Notes: generated from the letters alone by a model not told the origin. 64,000 nt of DNA from Blastomussa wellsi (GCA_947652115.1 OX393568.1:2923460-2987459), one strand, 5' to 3'; shown: positions 1-12,185, counted from the stretch's first letter. Numbers and translations are program-made.

Positions 1-1130
1 GTGGAAATAAAAATCGGCGGCAAAACCCGGTTTGAGAATTTACTAAAACAATTATTCCATTCGCCCTTGTTGGATATGAAGTGATTATAACCAACTCGCG
101 CTACGCGCTCGTTGGTTATTTTATCACTTCATATCCAACGCGGGCTCATGGAATAATTGTTATTTATTTCAATTTTTATTTGAGATAAAGCTTTTGCAAC
201 ACTGTATGTATTTATGGTCATGCAAATAAAGCTAGTTGTTGCTATTGTTCTCTCGAAGGGTGGCCAAAACGAATAAATTTGTGCAGGAGTCCATCCTCTT
301 GTGACCAAATATGGTAAAAGTCTAAGATTTCTTTCTTAATTTCGTGCGACGCGCGAATGAAAGATGAAACTAATCTGAGACGTGACCGCCGAGAATTCAC
401 GTAATTGTTTAAAAATCCCTCCTATTTCGAAATACTCCTGGGAGTACTTTTGATATTGATGGTGCAGTTTAATTGATGTCTTTCAATTCGTGTTCCAACG
501 ACTTCCGGTACGGCAAGACAAAGATATCGATGACGTTGCCGGTTAGACTTCGCTATCGTTGTGGTAACAAACGATATTTCCCAGCATGCTACGGTTTACT
601 CCCTCCTTTTCAACACTCTTCTGAAATGGAGTGTGTGAGCAGTTTGTAACGACAAGTTCATCCAGTCGTCCAAAACACACTAACCCAAACAAGAAACTCC
701 ATAATACAAGGATCAAGCAATTATTAAGCCATTTATTAACTGAAAGATCCTGTTTACACCATCTTGGGTCAAAGATGGACGGCGAAATTTAAGTTTGTTT
801 CGTCGGTCAATCACGACACGCCCGCTCGACGAACGCCATATTGTTGACTGTATTTCACAACTTTGCTGTCATTAACCGCAAAACAGATACAGACAGCGAA
901 TTTGTTGCACAGAAACGAGAGGGAAGGACATTAGTGTTGGGCAAAGTGGAAAGGAACAATGGGAAGATAGCAGTATTCTGGAAAGCTGGAGCAATTTTAC
1001 TAGAGATATTGTTGGACGAAAGTTTGAGTGTTGGCGGGCTTTGCTTTACTGAGTTCGCGTGGTTAACCGACTAGCTGCTTCAAGGAAGATAAACATTTGA
1101 AACCGAAAAATACGTTGACTGATATATACT
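1..1130. other. Upstream region without a recognised gene
   Basis: Apart from the foldback at 48-161 I see no coding exon here. A short open frame at 841-1074 begins with TTG, has no splice signals that fit the next gene and looks like chance. The region presumably contains the promoter and 5' UTR of the Aur1-like gene whose ATG I place at 1131, but no TATA box or other core element stands out. Confidence 0.5.
48..161. repeat. Foldback element (MITE-like inverted repeat)
   Basis: Two arms of about 50 bp face each other. The left arm begins AACAATTATTCCAT and contains TTGGATATGAAGTGAT; the right arm is its near-complement and ends ATGGAATAATTGTT. The centre is a short GC-rich palindrome around 103-112. 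There is no coding capacity. The layout is that of a non-autonomous DNA element; the family is not recognised. Confidence 0.7.
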
Positions 1131-3801
1131 ATGACTGGACGGAGTGGAAAGCATTTTAGAGGGGATAAAGACCTCGTCATTCACGACAAAACTGGCAGGG
1201 TAATATAATGTATTTATCAGAGTGACCGCCGGTGTACCTTAAAGTTAAACGTATACAAAGGTTCCACGCAAATCAGTCCGCGATGCTCTGTGAATCCCAG
1301 TACTCTTGCCTGTCGTTTTTACACTGTTTGTACATTCTTTTATTTGCAGATTCTGATTTCTTGGAATCGCTTTGCAAGGTCGCTGAAAGAAGCTTTTGAA
1401 CTCTATTGGGAAACGAAGCAGGTATGTACACGAGGTGGAACTGTTTTCGACATTAGATGATTTGACGATTGAAGTCGAGTAGATTGTGGTTGTGCAAATC
1501 GGTGAACGTTTCCTTTGCTTTGTGCATCCGTCCACTGCATTTCATCCCGTGCATTTTGTTGGATTCGTGTGTTCATTTCAAAAGAAATCTTGATCTCCGT
1601 AGTACATTTCATTGGTTTGATTGGGTTCGTTCGCTTGTTTTTAGTAGCGCTTCATACTGATGCAAATGAAGCGTGGAATTTATTCAGGCGTTTCTTGAAT
1701 AATTGATTTCTTAAGGTGCTTATTTTTCTCGTTTTTCCAGTCCATAAAGTGTATTATTACTCTTACAATCATTTCCGAACAATGTTTAGCTGTCCATGCA
1801 CGGTTATCCATGCAATTTTGTTTGGGCAATACGAAGTGTGCGTGCATCGCACGGGAGGTGGCATGTAGCCAACAAGTTTTCATTTGCATTGAATAAGCGA
1901 AACAATCCTTGTGATATTTTTGTCAACCGCTGAAGGGCGGTAAAATAAATTATTTGGGTGATAATTTTTTGCCCTTTTGAAGTGTTTAGCTCCATTTCGT
2001 GCGCATTTCACCAAGAGTTGTACTTTTGTAGAACGTGATATATATTTGCGAAATTGTTTCAAAGATCACGACATATCAATTTTTCGATCCAGTGAATCGC
2101 CATGAAGTTCTAATTTAGACCCAAGTGGTTGGAATAATCGTTGTTTCTTGGGTAGACAAGCATGAAGCTGCCAACATAAAGTTTACGCCAAAGCATTGGC
2201 CCATAATGTGATATTATAATATAATTTCTAAGATCCCGGGAGATGTACAAAATTCTCTTACTGTATCTGTGAAATTTTCTAGTTAAAGAAACCCAACATA
2301 CTTTATTTTATCGTCTGGTCAATACACTAGACTATCTCTGGGTTAAAAAGAAAAAAAACAACACTTGAAACTGCTAAATTGCAAATCCCTCCCCCCCCCC
2401 CCCCCCCACTCCCTGAAAAGAAGAAAAAAGTGTCATGTACGGTGCATTCTGTCCCCCTGTTTGTTTAATAATATGATATTGTTAATAGATTCTGTACTGG
2501 TTATTGTGGGCAATCCAAAGCCCCATCTAAAGTCGGTGGCAAACAAGGACACGTTGTTGTGGACACAGAATGTTTCTTTAATAAAATCAGAAACATTTAC
2601 AAATTTTTTGTCCACAACAATGTTGTGTGTGCAGGCAAACAGAAAAAACATTTGTCTGCAACAATGTGTCTTCATTTGCCATCACCTTAAGGCTGTGTTC
2701 ACACTTGGTGCTCGAGCAACAAAAAAAAAAAGCAAACAAAGTACGAAAGTGAAGGCCTTGCACTCAAGCACAGCACTATTCCAAAATTCTGTCATGGGGA
2801 CTTGAAAAAATATTGTGTTCATATTAGTCCCCAGCGAGGTAGCTTGCTTGGGCACCAAGTGTGAACGCAGCCTGAGTTTGAGCACTGCATTCTGCTTGTG
2901 CTATGCTTACCAGAGGTATACACCAATAACAAAAACATTGTTTATTTTGTTCAAACAGGCTGAAATAACATCCTGGTTTGAAGAACTTCCAAGAAAGATC
3001 AAAAAGGTTCCTTTCAAGGATACAACACTTGCAGCCATCCCATTTTTGGCCTATCTCTTAGTTTATTCAAATTACTCTCTTCTCCGGACAATTTTAGGAC
3101 TTGGAAAAGTGACTAATCCTAATCACACATTCCTGCCATGGATGGAAGTATTAGTTTTTCATTGTTTCCCTCATCAGATGCTGGCAAAATTTGCCCATCC
3201 TGTTCTGGACTGTATAGCTGCTGTTCCATATTTATTTCACTTTGCCCTTCCATTCATTTTTATATTCTTCAAAGTTGTAAGCAATCGCAGCATTCGTGGA
3301 GTATTCCCTTTTCTCTGGTGTGCTGGCTGGGTGAATCTCGTCGCAACTATAATTCAATTTCTGTTTCCGACGGCGCCACCTTGGTATGTGGACTCTGTCG
3401 TTTTCAGTCCGAATGGAGATGTTCTCAAAGCAGCAGCTAATGAAGCTGGATTTCACAGACTTGATGCAGTTCTTGGAGTTCCGTTTTTTCACGGGATCTA
3501 TTCTGCTTCTCCATTACCTTTTGGAGCATTTCCTTCGCTGCATGTTGCGTGGCCTGCCGTGATATTAGTTAGTGGACCTTGGATAAATGAAAAGTTTGCC
3601 ATGTTTCATGTTGTGTGGATCACATGGGCTGCTCTATATTCAAATCACCATTATGGCGTTGATGCAGTGGGGGGAATATTTTTGGTATTTCTGGTTAACT
3701 TTATGATGCGCAAAGTGTGGTGCCCATTTCCTCTTGAGAATGGCAAAAAACCGTCTTGTCATCTATGTAGACGAATGTCACCGCCTTTATTACAAGTTTA
3801 G
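1131..3801 (+). CDS. PAP2-fold membrane enzyme, Aur1/ceramide inositolphosphotransferase-like
   Basis: The model joins 1131-1199, 1350-1421 and 2959-3801, all in phase 0, giving 327 residues. ATG 1131 precedes a short hydrophilic N-terminus; donors are GTAATA and GTATGT, and acceptors end in ttatttgcag and ttcaaacag. At least five hydrophobic segments suggest a multi-pass protein of ER or Golgi membrane. Residues 186-190 read APPWY, 236-242 GAFPSLH and 277-282 HHYGVD. These are the PAP2/Aur1 signatures, with His242, His277 or His278 and Asp282 as the likely catalytic set. Fungal Aur1 moves phosphoinositol to ceramide; relatives are lipid phosphatases or sphingolipid synthases. Substrate here is inference. 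The classical PAP2 KxxxxxxRP motif was not found, which also fits the Aur1 branch. Upstream non-coding exons are possible. Exon phases and motifs make the gene call strong and the exact reaction uncertain. Confidence 0.85.
2690..2874. repeat. Foldback element inside intron 2 of the Aur1-like gene
   Basis: The arms AAGGCTGTGTTCACACTTGG and CCAAGTGTGAACGCAGCCT are nearly complementary and enclose about 130 bp with an A-rich run. It lies in the 1422-2958 intron, just upstream of the acceptor of exon 3. Non-autonomous transposon style; no open frame of its own. Confidence 0.7.
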
Positions 3802-5183
3802 CATGTTTCAAAATGAGACAACCTCAGAGTTTGACATTTTGGCAGGCCAATGGTTTACATTCAGTTTTTTGATTGTTTTTATTTATTTTTTTCTTCAGTC
3901 GTGGTTTTAACACGGCAACTGAATGCCCCACACAAGTTGAACTTGCCCAAAATGGTTTTCTTTAGGTTACTGGCATCCTAAAAAGCAAATTATTGTGTTA
4001 GTATTATAATATGTTGGTGTGTATTATGGTAAATTGAACACTAGTTGTTCCAATATTTGCTCAATATAAGTAGGGAATGTTGTAAATTTTGTTTTCATTT
4101 ACTGTTTGATAAAGTCAAATACATAGATAATCTAGTTTATTCCAAAAATGAATATTCTCAATGGTGTTAATTACCGGGCCTGTGGTCAAGTTTGACTTGA
4201 GAATCTATTACAAAATACAAGATTATATCTTGTAGAATTTTTATACTAAATAGACGAGTTGTAAAAGAGAAAATAGTTTTTCAGAAATATATTATAATAG
4301 TTCAACTACAGTATTTGACTCAATGGGCATGATTACATTCATTCATGTGGCATTGATTTGATAGTTACATTTTTATTTCAGTTGTCAAACGCGGAGAATT
4401 TAGTAAGCGACTCCTTAGTAATGTTTGAAGTTCGAGTTTTTTTTTGTCTATTTTCTTTTTCATTACTTTTGTGGAAAAATTATGTATTTTATTGTAACCT
4501 TTAATGGTGTAATTTACATTGATGGTACAGATATGAATAATATCTCCAGAGAAAGTGAGTGGAAAGACGAGTCATTTATAGTTAGGACACCCGAACCATG
4601 AACACTTGACACTTATTTTTACATCTTGTTTGCCATTATCCAATGTTAGCCATTCATATAAACAGAAGAATTAGCTGTCTTAGGTGATGAAAACACTAAT
4701 CCTTTGGTCTTCATTGGATAATTATAGCAAAAAATGTAAAAATAAATGTCAAATGTTCACGGTTTGAGTGTCAGCACTGTAAAAATATACACTGATTGGT
4801 TGGTTTGTGCCACAGGGAAGCCATGTTGGCTGAATGTAGCCCAGTGTTCTTTCCCTGAGGTATCAATGTGGGGTTTTCCTGTTTCCTCTGACAGTGGGTC
4901 ACCTATTAACATTTTAAATTCATAAATTATATACACCATGTATACCACCCCTACTTAAAAATTTATCTTGTAGTTTCATTTATAAAACCTTGCCATATAG
5001 ATCACACAGAAACCGTTGCTGGTACATAGCCGAGCTCATCTCTTCTCAGACTTAATTTATTGAGTTAAAACAGAAAATCATTACTGTGAAGGAGGTTTGG
5101 ATATCTAGTCTTAATTAGCGTAGATTTTGACAATTTTATTTCTCTGTGTACTCCTTAGCTTTTGTTTTGATTGAGAAGATATA

Positions 5184-5320
5184 TCAAACTTGAGACAGTG
5201 TTTCATCAGCTATCCAAACACATTGAAGTTCATTAAAAATAATCTGCTTTGTGTCATATTTTCAACTCTCTTCTCTGTGTTTGGATATCCCAATGAAACA
5301 CTGTCTCTCGTGTTTGGTAT
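5184..5320. repeat. Foldback element
   Basis: The left arm contains GAGACAGTGTTTCATCAGC and the right arm AATGAAACACTGTCTCTCG, its near-complement. A related half-copy is visible near 14405-14450 (AGAGAGTGTTTCATCGCA), so this belongs to a family with at least two members in the window. Confidence 0.65.
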
Positions 5321-6612
5321 ATTACTTACCAGTTTATTGGTAAAGGTATAACTTGACAGTCGTACTTGATTGTTAATAATATAGAAGTCATGAATGTCAG
5401 TCAACCTACAATAAATTTGACACTTGGAAAAAAAAGAAAAAAATATATAATTTCTACCTCTGCTGTTGTATAATTTGTCTGCTAGCCTTAAGCTTTATTA
5501 ACCAAGAACATTCGCTTTAATGAGAATCCTGAAAAGAAAAGAGTGTTCTTTTGTGGAAGATAGTGGAGTGATTTTCCAACAGCAAATAAACGTCTCTAGG
5601 TACAGTGTTGAGTTTAGTTCAATTAAAATTTTGAACAAGACTTGGTGCCAAAAATCTTTTCAATAAAACTCACTGGACATGGCTAGGGTTTCATACTTTC
5701 ATACTTTGTTGCATTGCATGAAAATCCATGAGCTGTCCAAAGAGCTTGGAGCAAGCTCTCTGCTCTGAGAATTGAAGCACTGGCCCCTTAGCCCTAGATA
5801 TTCTCCAAGCATACTTCATTGCAAACTGTTCCTGAGAATTTTGCTCATTTATGCAAGTTATTGTTCATGATTAGTGCCTGCTAGGGAAGGGAAAAAACAA
5901 TAGTCCATTTTACAGTTCTGTGAAATGTAACCAGGCCTCTGTATGAAAGGGAGGCTCAGGGTGACCTTGATAAAGACCAGAAACTATTTAGCATAATAAC
6001 AAAAAGATTTACATATTAAAAGCAAGAGGGTTTAATTTGTATCTAAGGTTTGTATCTCTTTCCAGTCAAAGGCTTGGTAACCAAGCACAGAACTGTAAAT
6101 TGGCCGATTGCAAGTGTATGGAATGGTAGCTTCATGTAACCGTACATGAACTTTCTCTTTCACTCGCCCATTATTGGGGCTGAACTGGCCCAGGTGCGAG
6201 AAGAAAGTCCAGGCATGCAAATGCGAGTCATCCTTGCAGGATAACTTGCATGCATGTTATGATGGACTCTCTTATACCTGGGTTTAGCCTATAATAGGTG
6301 CATGGAAGGGAGACTGGAGTAGTTTTTACTAACAAAGTGCATACTATGCTAGGCGGGGAATAAAAACTTGAAATCTCTCTTTATCTTGTTTCATTCCGAG
6401 GTGTATGCTAAAATATTTTGTCGTTGTGGAATCCACTGACTTATCTCTGATTCCCAGAATCTCGATCCAGATAAATGTGGACTGGAAAATGGTCCGGTCT
6501 TGAACCCAAAATAGTACAGCCTAGTGGCCAACCACTGACAAAGAAGCTTGTGGATTGAGTACAGAATTGGGAATTCCGCTTTGTCTGCATGCGCTAAAAT
6601 CAACAGCTAAAA

Positions 6613-6721
6613 CTGGACTACATGCTTGTCCAGTTTGGAAATAACCTACGGCCTCGTCAAGTTTGACAGTCCTCGGAATTTTTTTCATCCAATTATTTCC
6701 AAATTGGATAGCATGTAGTCC
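6613..6721. repeat. Foldback element
   Basis: GGACTACATGCTTGTCCA at the left is mirrored by a right arm ending AGCATGTAGTCC, with TTTGGAAATAA and TTATTTCCAAA as inner arms. The whole is about 110 bp and lies next to the TAA microsatellite. Confidence 0.65.
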
Positions 6722-6780
6722 TATAACATATACAAATTTAGGGGTTTTTAACAATCAGAGCACCATGCTTGTCAGCTTTT

Positions 6781-6782
<2 letters not shown>

Positions 6783-6853
<71 letters not shown>
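6783..6853. repeat. (TAA)n microsatellite
   Basis: About 23 uninterrupted TAA units. Together with the TAA tract at 7598-7672 it brackets the retroelement fragment. Confidence 0.95.
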
Positions 6854-6855
<2 letters not shown>

Positions 6856-7131
6856 TCAACCTTTATTGAGAAATAAAACTCGAATCTTACATGCATCCAT
6901 GTGGAACTTATTACAATATTTATTATATAAAGTAATAATACTAATAACAAAAATAACTTACTTACATAAAAGAAGTAAAAATTAGATAATTGATAATAGA
7001 AGTTCAAAATTCTATAAAATTGCAAATCCCATGATACCGAGATATTAAAATCAACAATCGAATTATACTAATGACGGCTAAACCAGTGTCCATAAAACGC
7101 CCTAAGTATAAAAGCACATAAGCCGTGTATT

Positions 7132-7600
7132 TCAAATATCCGCACTGGCTACATTTATTTTACAGTCTAATGATTGCTCTATCTTGCTACGAAACGGCGT
7201 TCGCGAACCTCTAACGCATGCATGTACCGATCTTAAGAGTTCAAACGAAATCTGTGTCCTGAGCCAAGTGAGTACAACATGATAAGGCTCAGTATCTTTC
7301 TCAGCTATCTTGTCCGCGAGATGCTTTAAGAACCGCTGACACTCATTTCCCATTCCGCCATTGGTTCCAAACACTAAAGGCGTAAACGAACCCATTTCTA
7401 CATCTAACACCCGCTGCTGGTACTTGCGCTTCTTCTCTTCCTCTTGCTCCTTAAACACTTCCGATGTTGGCTTGCTCTGGTAACTCTTGGAGTTGACGTG
7501 CGTAACTCTAAGATCAAAAAATGCCGTAACTCCTCTTGCCCAGAACCCTCCCGCTTTAATGTCCAACCTTGCCTCAGAATTTGTAACAGCGCTCCTCCTA
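7132..7600 (-). mobile_element. C-terminal fragment of a retroelement protein (non-LTR type likely)
   Basis: A minus-strand frame of about 150 residues has no ATG of its own at a sensible place. Its features, in order, are a GGFWxRGxxAFFDLRV segment, a basic KKRKYQQR stretch, a GSFTPLVF segment followed by GGMG, and a C-terminal RGSR. I recall this composite as the tail of reverse transcriptase proteins that recur in cnidarian and fish genomes, possibly a restriction-enzyme-like nuclease domain. No reverse transcriptase core is present upstream, so the copy is 5'-truncated. TAA repeats lie on both sides; R4/Dong-type elements are known to insert in TAA repeats, which would fit, but family placement is inference. 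Confidence 0.6.
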
Positions 7601-7672
7601 ATAATAACAATAATAATAATAATAATAATAATAATTTAGTATAATTTAGAATAATAATAATAATAATATTTA
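7598..7672. repeat. Imperfect (TAA)n microsatellite
   Basis: Two TAA runs are separated by a short TTTAGTATAATTTAGAA-like interruption. It abuts the 5' broken edge of the retroelement fragment. Confidence 0.85.
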
Positions 7673-8450
7673 GTGCTTTTCAATAGCGCCCTGTACAAAA
7701 TAAAATAAAAAAATATACAGAGCAGATGGTGACGGATACATTTTCATCTAACGTGTGCAAAGTTTTTAATTTGGTCTAACATTTTTGTCGTCTGTCACTA
7801 CTTTACCAATAAAAAGGTCGCCAACCATTTTGCAACGGCTTGAAATCTGTTTGTTCTTAATTCTTTAATACTTTGTTTCAAATAATATTGTTAGAGATTT
7901 GCTGCCCATAATGCGCAATCTAAATGCTTAGTTGTCGCACGGAAAAAGTGTTTACATGTTAAATTTTTGGAAGTTTGTCGCCCCTGAAAAAGAATATGAA
8001 AAGCGGCGTGTCAAGTGAAAGAGCAATAATTTTGCGTGAGTTTTGACCCTTAAAAATGGCTTGTACAAGTCTTTCTTCGAATCCGGAGATGATAAAGGCA
8101 ATTGGCTTGCGCAAATTATTCTAATTATTAGCTTCCCCACGAAACACAGTTATGCAACGAACGGTAAAATTGCGTTTTCTTTCTTTGCGTGCGAAAACGA
8201 TCGCTCGCGAATTCTCCACTGGCAGTTCTCAAGTTCGCGCAATTTTTGGGGAAAATGTCCGGGATTACAACATGGAATTCAAATCTGTTGAATGGTAGTT
8301 CTCGAAATTGGACGAGAAATAGCAAACCCTGAAGTTTGAAGCAAGTTTCAAAGAAGGCAACACCAAGTTTATGTTAGTTGGATTTTCACATTTCAAAGTC
8401 GGTGTCAGATTTTCTTGGCGGAGATTTTATCAAAAGTGAGTGAAGGTAAA

Positions 8451-11400
8451 ATGAGGAACTTTCGTTATGCTTTAGTACTTGCAATTGCTGTATTTCACTT
8501 GCTTCACATAGTTTCCCAAGGTCATTTGCCATTTCATTCTACCGGATGTAGATACACGTCGAACTACTGCAATTCATCGTGCTTTCAAGACCTTGGTGGG
8601 AACTTAAATATTCCGTTGGTTGCGGTTAATTGTTCATGGGGAAAGTTGACCGAATTTCCAACAAATTTACCAATAAATACTGGAAAACTTGTGCTAAACC
8701 ACAACATGATCTCTAGTTTAAATATTCAAGAAATGAAGAAGATTCGATATCTTAAAGAATTAATGATCGACGAAAACAACATTTCGCATATCAGCGAAGG
8801 AAGTTTCCAGAATAACGCCATGATGCAAACGCTAAAGATTGAAAGCAACAAAATAAATTACCTTCCTTCAGAAGCATTTAAAGGATTGAAAGAGTTACTG
8901 AAACTGTATCTTAATCGAAATCGTATTTCTCGATTACAGAATGGAACTTTCCAGCATTTGATATCCCTAATTTATCTTGATTTGCGCGAGAATGAAATCT
9001 CCTTAATTGACAAGGGAGCGTTCACGGATCTACAACACTTAACATATCTTGACCTGGCTAGAAATAAGCTCCGTAAAGTCTTCCAGGTACATTTCAGCAA
9101 AATGACGTCATTACAAACATTGAATCTTGGTTTCAATGGAATAAGCTCGCTTGAATCAAAGTCCTTTTTAGATTTATTGCATTTGGAAATCCTCTCCCTT
9201 TATCATAACAAATTAACGTTTGTATCAAAGGAGGTAATGAAGCCGCTAAAGAGTTTAGTTACACTCGACCTTGGTAGCAATCCAATAGAATTTATTCCGT
9301 TGGAGGTTTTGGCTAGTTTGCGCGCTATGATGTTCCTAAACCTGAGTTTTTCAAGCGTTCGAGTGTTCCATGGTACAAATCTCAAGAAAATCTTGCCTCA
9401 TTTGAGAATCAACCTTGAGCACAATCCTCTGGACTGCAACTGCGACTTACTGTGGCTTAAAGAATGGCTTCATGACGATCGTTATCAAAACAATTCACAA
9501 GTGAAGTGCAAGAATCCTAAAACGTTCAATGGAAGATCAGTGATGAGTTTGAACATCACAGATTTAAGCTGTTCGTGTGAATATTGTCAGAAGTCGTTTA
9601 TGTGTGCTCCAGGTGGGACCACGTGCAATTGCGTAAGCAAGCGGGAGGGGCCATCATGTTTTGACACCTGTCAACTCAATCACTCCACAAGCATCGTGTC
9701 ATACAAAATGATTTGTAGTTCTTCGCAAGGAAAGTGTTTTTGCTCCAACATGTCCGACGTTTGTGTGGACAATGCTCATATTGCTTACTCAAACTTCAGT
9801 TCTCAGTGCATCTGTAAGGACGGTTATCAAGGTGACGGATTTCTCAACTGCACGGACGTCGATGAGTGTGCGTACGCGCACAACGTCTGCCACAGTCACG
9901 CTGACTGCATTAACACCGAAGGCTCATTTCAATGCATTTGCTATGATGGTTACCGTGGAGACGGAGTGACCTGCCATTCAATCAAGCATCAAAAGACTGT
10001 TGCCATAGTGACCGTCACCCTTTCCATTGTGATATTTGTTGCTCTCATCTGCACAGTGATGTTTTTTGTCGCTCCCAAGAAAATACAAAGAATAAAAGAA
10101 GCGAAAAAATCCACGGACAGGAGACGAAGGAGAAAACAGTCCACCAGACGATATGTGGACCTGTATAGAATTCACGAGTTGGGATTCACTAATACTGTTT
10201 GTGCACACGGTAAGAGTTATATAGACAGATATAGAGAAAATGTTGGCTCAGTTATTTTTCATGGCCTGGCCCCCAGTGGGATGTTTGGCCCCCACGGGCA
10301 CCCTCTCCCTACGGTATATTGTCCCAGCAAATTCACCTGATCGACTAGAAAGCCTAGAAGACCATTGTGCGAGTTCTGAGGGGGAGGGAGGAACCTAACT
10401 CTCGGAGGACTATACTCTATACTTCCGAGTCGCCAGGCAATCAGCCCAGTGAAGAGACGAGACTATTTAGCAGACTGTTAATTAGACAGTAATTTTGCTA
10501 ACTGCGCACTGACTGTTACATATTGATTGGCGTGTTTAATGAAATCACTCTAATACTGAGCACTTTTTGTGCGACTGCTGTATGTATATGAAGCCATCAA
10601 TAAAATGAAAACAAAGTTATAAACAAAACATACACTGTTAATATCTTTTTCTTGTCAGAGGAATCTAGAAGAGTGGACGAGTGGGAAATTTCCCGAGAGA
10701 AGTTGCACATTTTCAGGCCCATCGGAGAAGGAGCTTTTGGCGTGGTAATGGAGGGAGCTTTGGATTCGGGTAAACTGGAAAAAAATTGAGCTCTTTATTA
10801 ATAACTTATGTGACAATTAACGATGGCGCAAAACTATTTACAATGACTGGTGATGCATTCATTAAAATGAATAGCAAAATATAATTTATTGGAATATTTA
10901 TTTAAAAGATTCAGATAAATTGTCGCTATCAATTTTTCATAGATGTTGGCATGAATTCTATTTTCCTTGTTTCATTATCTCAAAAGCTGAGCAAACACCA
11001 TCACTCTTATCGGCCTGAATGCATAGAGTTTTGCTTTCCGTTTACCACGTCGTTTTGTTAACATCTCTTCCTACCTTAAGTGCGCAAAAGGGCCAGCGTA
11101 CCTGAGATATTTAACTGGGTGATTCTGAATTAGTAGGGTCCTCGATTAGTTACAATAATACTAGTATCACTGTCATGCAGCTAATTAAAGAAATAACCAA
11201 ACGCGTTGTTTTAGATGTAGGGACGACGAAAGTGGCAGTGAAGACTTTAAAACCAGGCGCAGATCACCATGACTACAAAGACTTGATGGCAGAACTGTCA
11301 ATCATGAAACAGGCCGGACGTCATCCTAATATCGTCAGCCTCTTGGGAGCATGCTCCGTGGATAGACCGCTGTACTTAGTAATGGAGCTGGTTTCTGGTG

Positions 11401-12185
11401 GAAACCTGTTGGATTTCCTTAGGAGCAGCAGGTGTCAAAACCCTCACTATATAAACATTGCATCGTCATTGAATGAGCGAGAATTGCTGAAAATTGCCAA
11501 CGACGTATCCAGGGGAATGAGCTATCTTAGCAGTCTCAACCTAGTACACCGAGATTTGGCTGCAAGAAATGTGTTACTCACAGAAGATAGAATTGCAAAA
11601 GTGACGGATTTTGGGCTCGCGCGGAAGGTACAATTGCAGGGTGTTTACACAAAGATCACAACCGCTGGTAGACTTCCGGTGAAATGGATGGCACCCGAGT
11701 CAATACGATTCCATATTTACACCACCAAGTCTGACGTGTGGTCATTTGGGGTGCTGTTATGGGAAATTATCTCGATTGGCGAGTGTCCTTATCCTGGTAT
11801 TCCAGCACGGCTGTTAGCAAGAAAGCTTATGATTGGCTACCGTATGAAAAAGCCTACTCAGTGCTCTGATGACGTGTACGAGGTCATGAGAGCATGCTGG
11901 CAGCTCGACGCGGAAGCGAGGCCCACTTTTGCTGAGTTGGCAAACATCTTGCACGAATTTTTAGCACGAACTGGACGGACATATATCAACTTGGGAGAAA
12001 CAGATTCACATTTGAATCAAGTTCAAACTCCGCCTTTAGATGAAGATGAAGATGGCAGTGCAATCGAAACTACAGATGACCTGGATTGTGAACACCTAGG
12101 AGAGGTTTTGGAAGAACAATTCTCGAGCACTGCATCACCAGAATTAGGGAAAGAATCCATAAAATATGTCACAACGAAGTTGTAG
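8451..12185 (+). CDS. Receptor tyrosine kinase A: LRR-EGF-TM-kinase
   Basis: Exons 8451-10209, 10659-10769 and 11215-12185 join in phase 1 each time and give 946 residues. The first ATG with a signal peptide behind it is 8451; the frame is open further upstream, but only from a TTG. Residues 1-23 are the signal. About ten leucine-rich repeats end in a Cys cap (NPLDCNCDLLWL, from 325), followed by a Cys-rich stretch. A calcium-binding EGF module starts DVDEC at 469, and the membrane helix is about 516-541. The kinase shows GEGAFG (609-614), VAVK, HRDLAARN (from 735), DFG (755-757) and VKWMAPES, so it should be active. The kinase resembles FGFR; the activation loop has one Tyr (GVYTK) where FGFRs have two. 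Ligand unknown. Receptor B at 15653-24575 is its paralogue, but A has no FN3 module. Confidence 0.9.
10210..10604 (+). other. In-frame intronic extension with polyadenylation hexamer (candidate kinase-less isoform)
   Basis: If the donor at 10210 is not used, the receptor A frame runs on for 43 codons past the juxtamembrane region to a stop at 10338-10340. An AATAAA lies at 10599-10604, before the acceptor at 10658. A transcript ending here would encode the whole ectodomain and membrane helix without a kinase. The features are seen directly; use of the site is inference. Confidence 0.45.

Larger units (their letters stand above)
3802..8450. other. Intergenic region and probable 3' UTR, repeats only
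   Basis: After the stop at 3801 the sequence is AT-rich with no further exon. AATAAA hexamers at 4741, 5410 and 5662 are candidate polyadenylation signals for the upstream gene; I cannot choose among them. The remainder holds two foldbacks, two TAA microsatellites and the retroelement fragment listed separately. The stretch from 7760 to 8450 presumably includes the promoter of the first receptor kinase. Confidence 0.5.

Noticed and set aside
2365..2805. 146-codon plus-strand frame
   Set aside because: Lies inside intron 2 of the Aur1-like gene across a C run and a foldback; no similarity seen.
2815..2958. N-terminal extension of the Aur1-like exon 3 frame
   Set aside because: The upstream part contains the foldback arm, and a good acceptor at 2958 joins exon 2 in phase.
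1131..3801. Horizontal transfer or symbiont contamination for the Aur1-like gene
   Set aside because: Two clean spliceosomal introns, neighbouring coral-type repeats and ordinary base composition argue for a host gene; deep origin by transfer remains untested.
7132..7566. Intact host gene
   Set aside because: No proper ATG, no splice partners, placement between TAA repeats and a retroelement-type sequence.
8415..8450. Upstream extension of receptor A by 12 codons
   Set aside because: The extension would start at TTG; the first ATG at 8451 is followed directly by a signal peptide.
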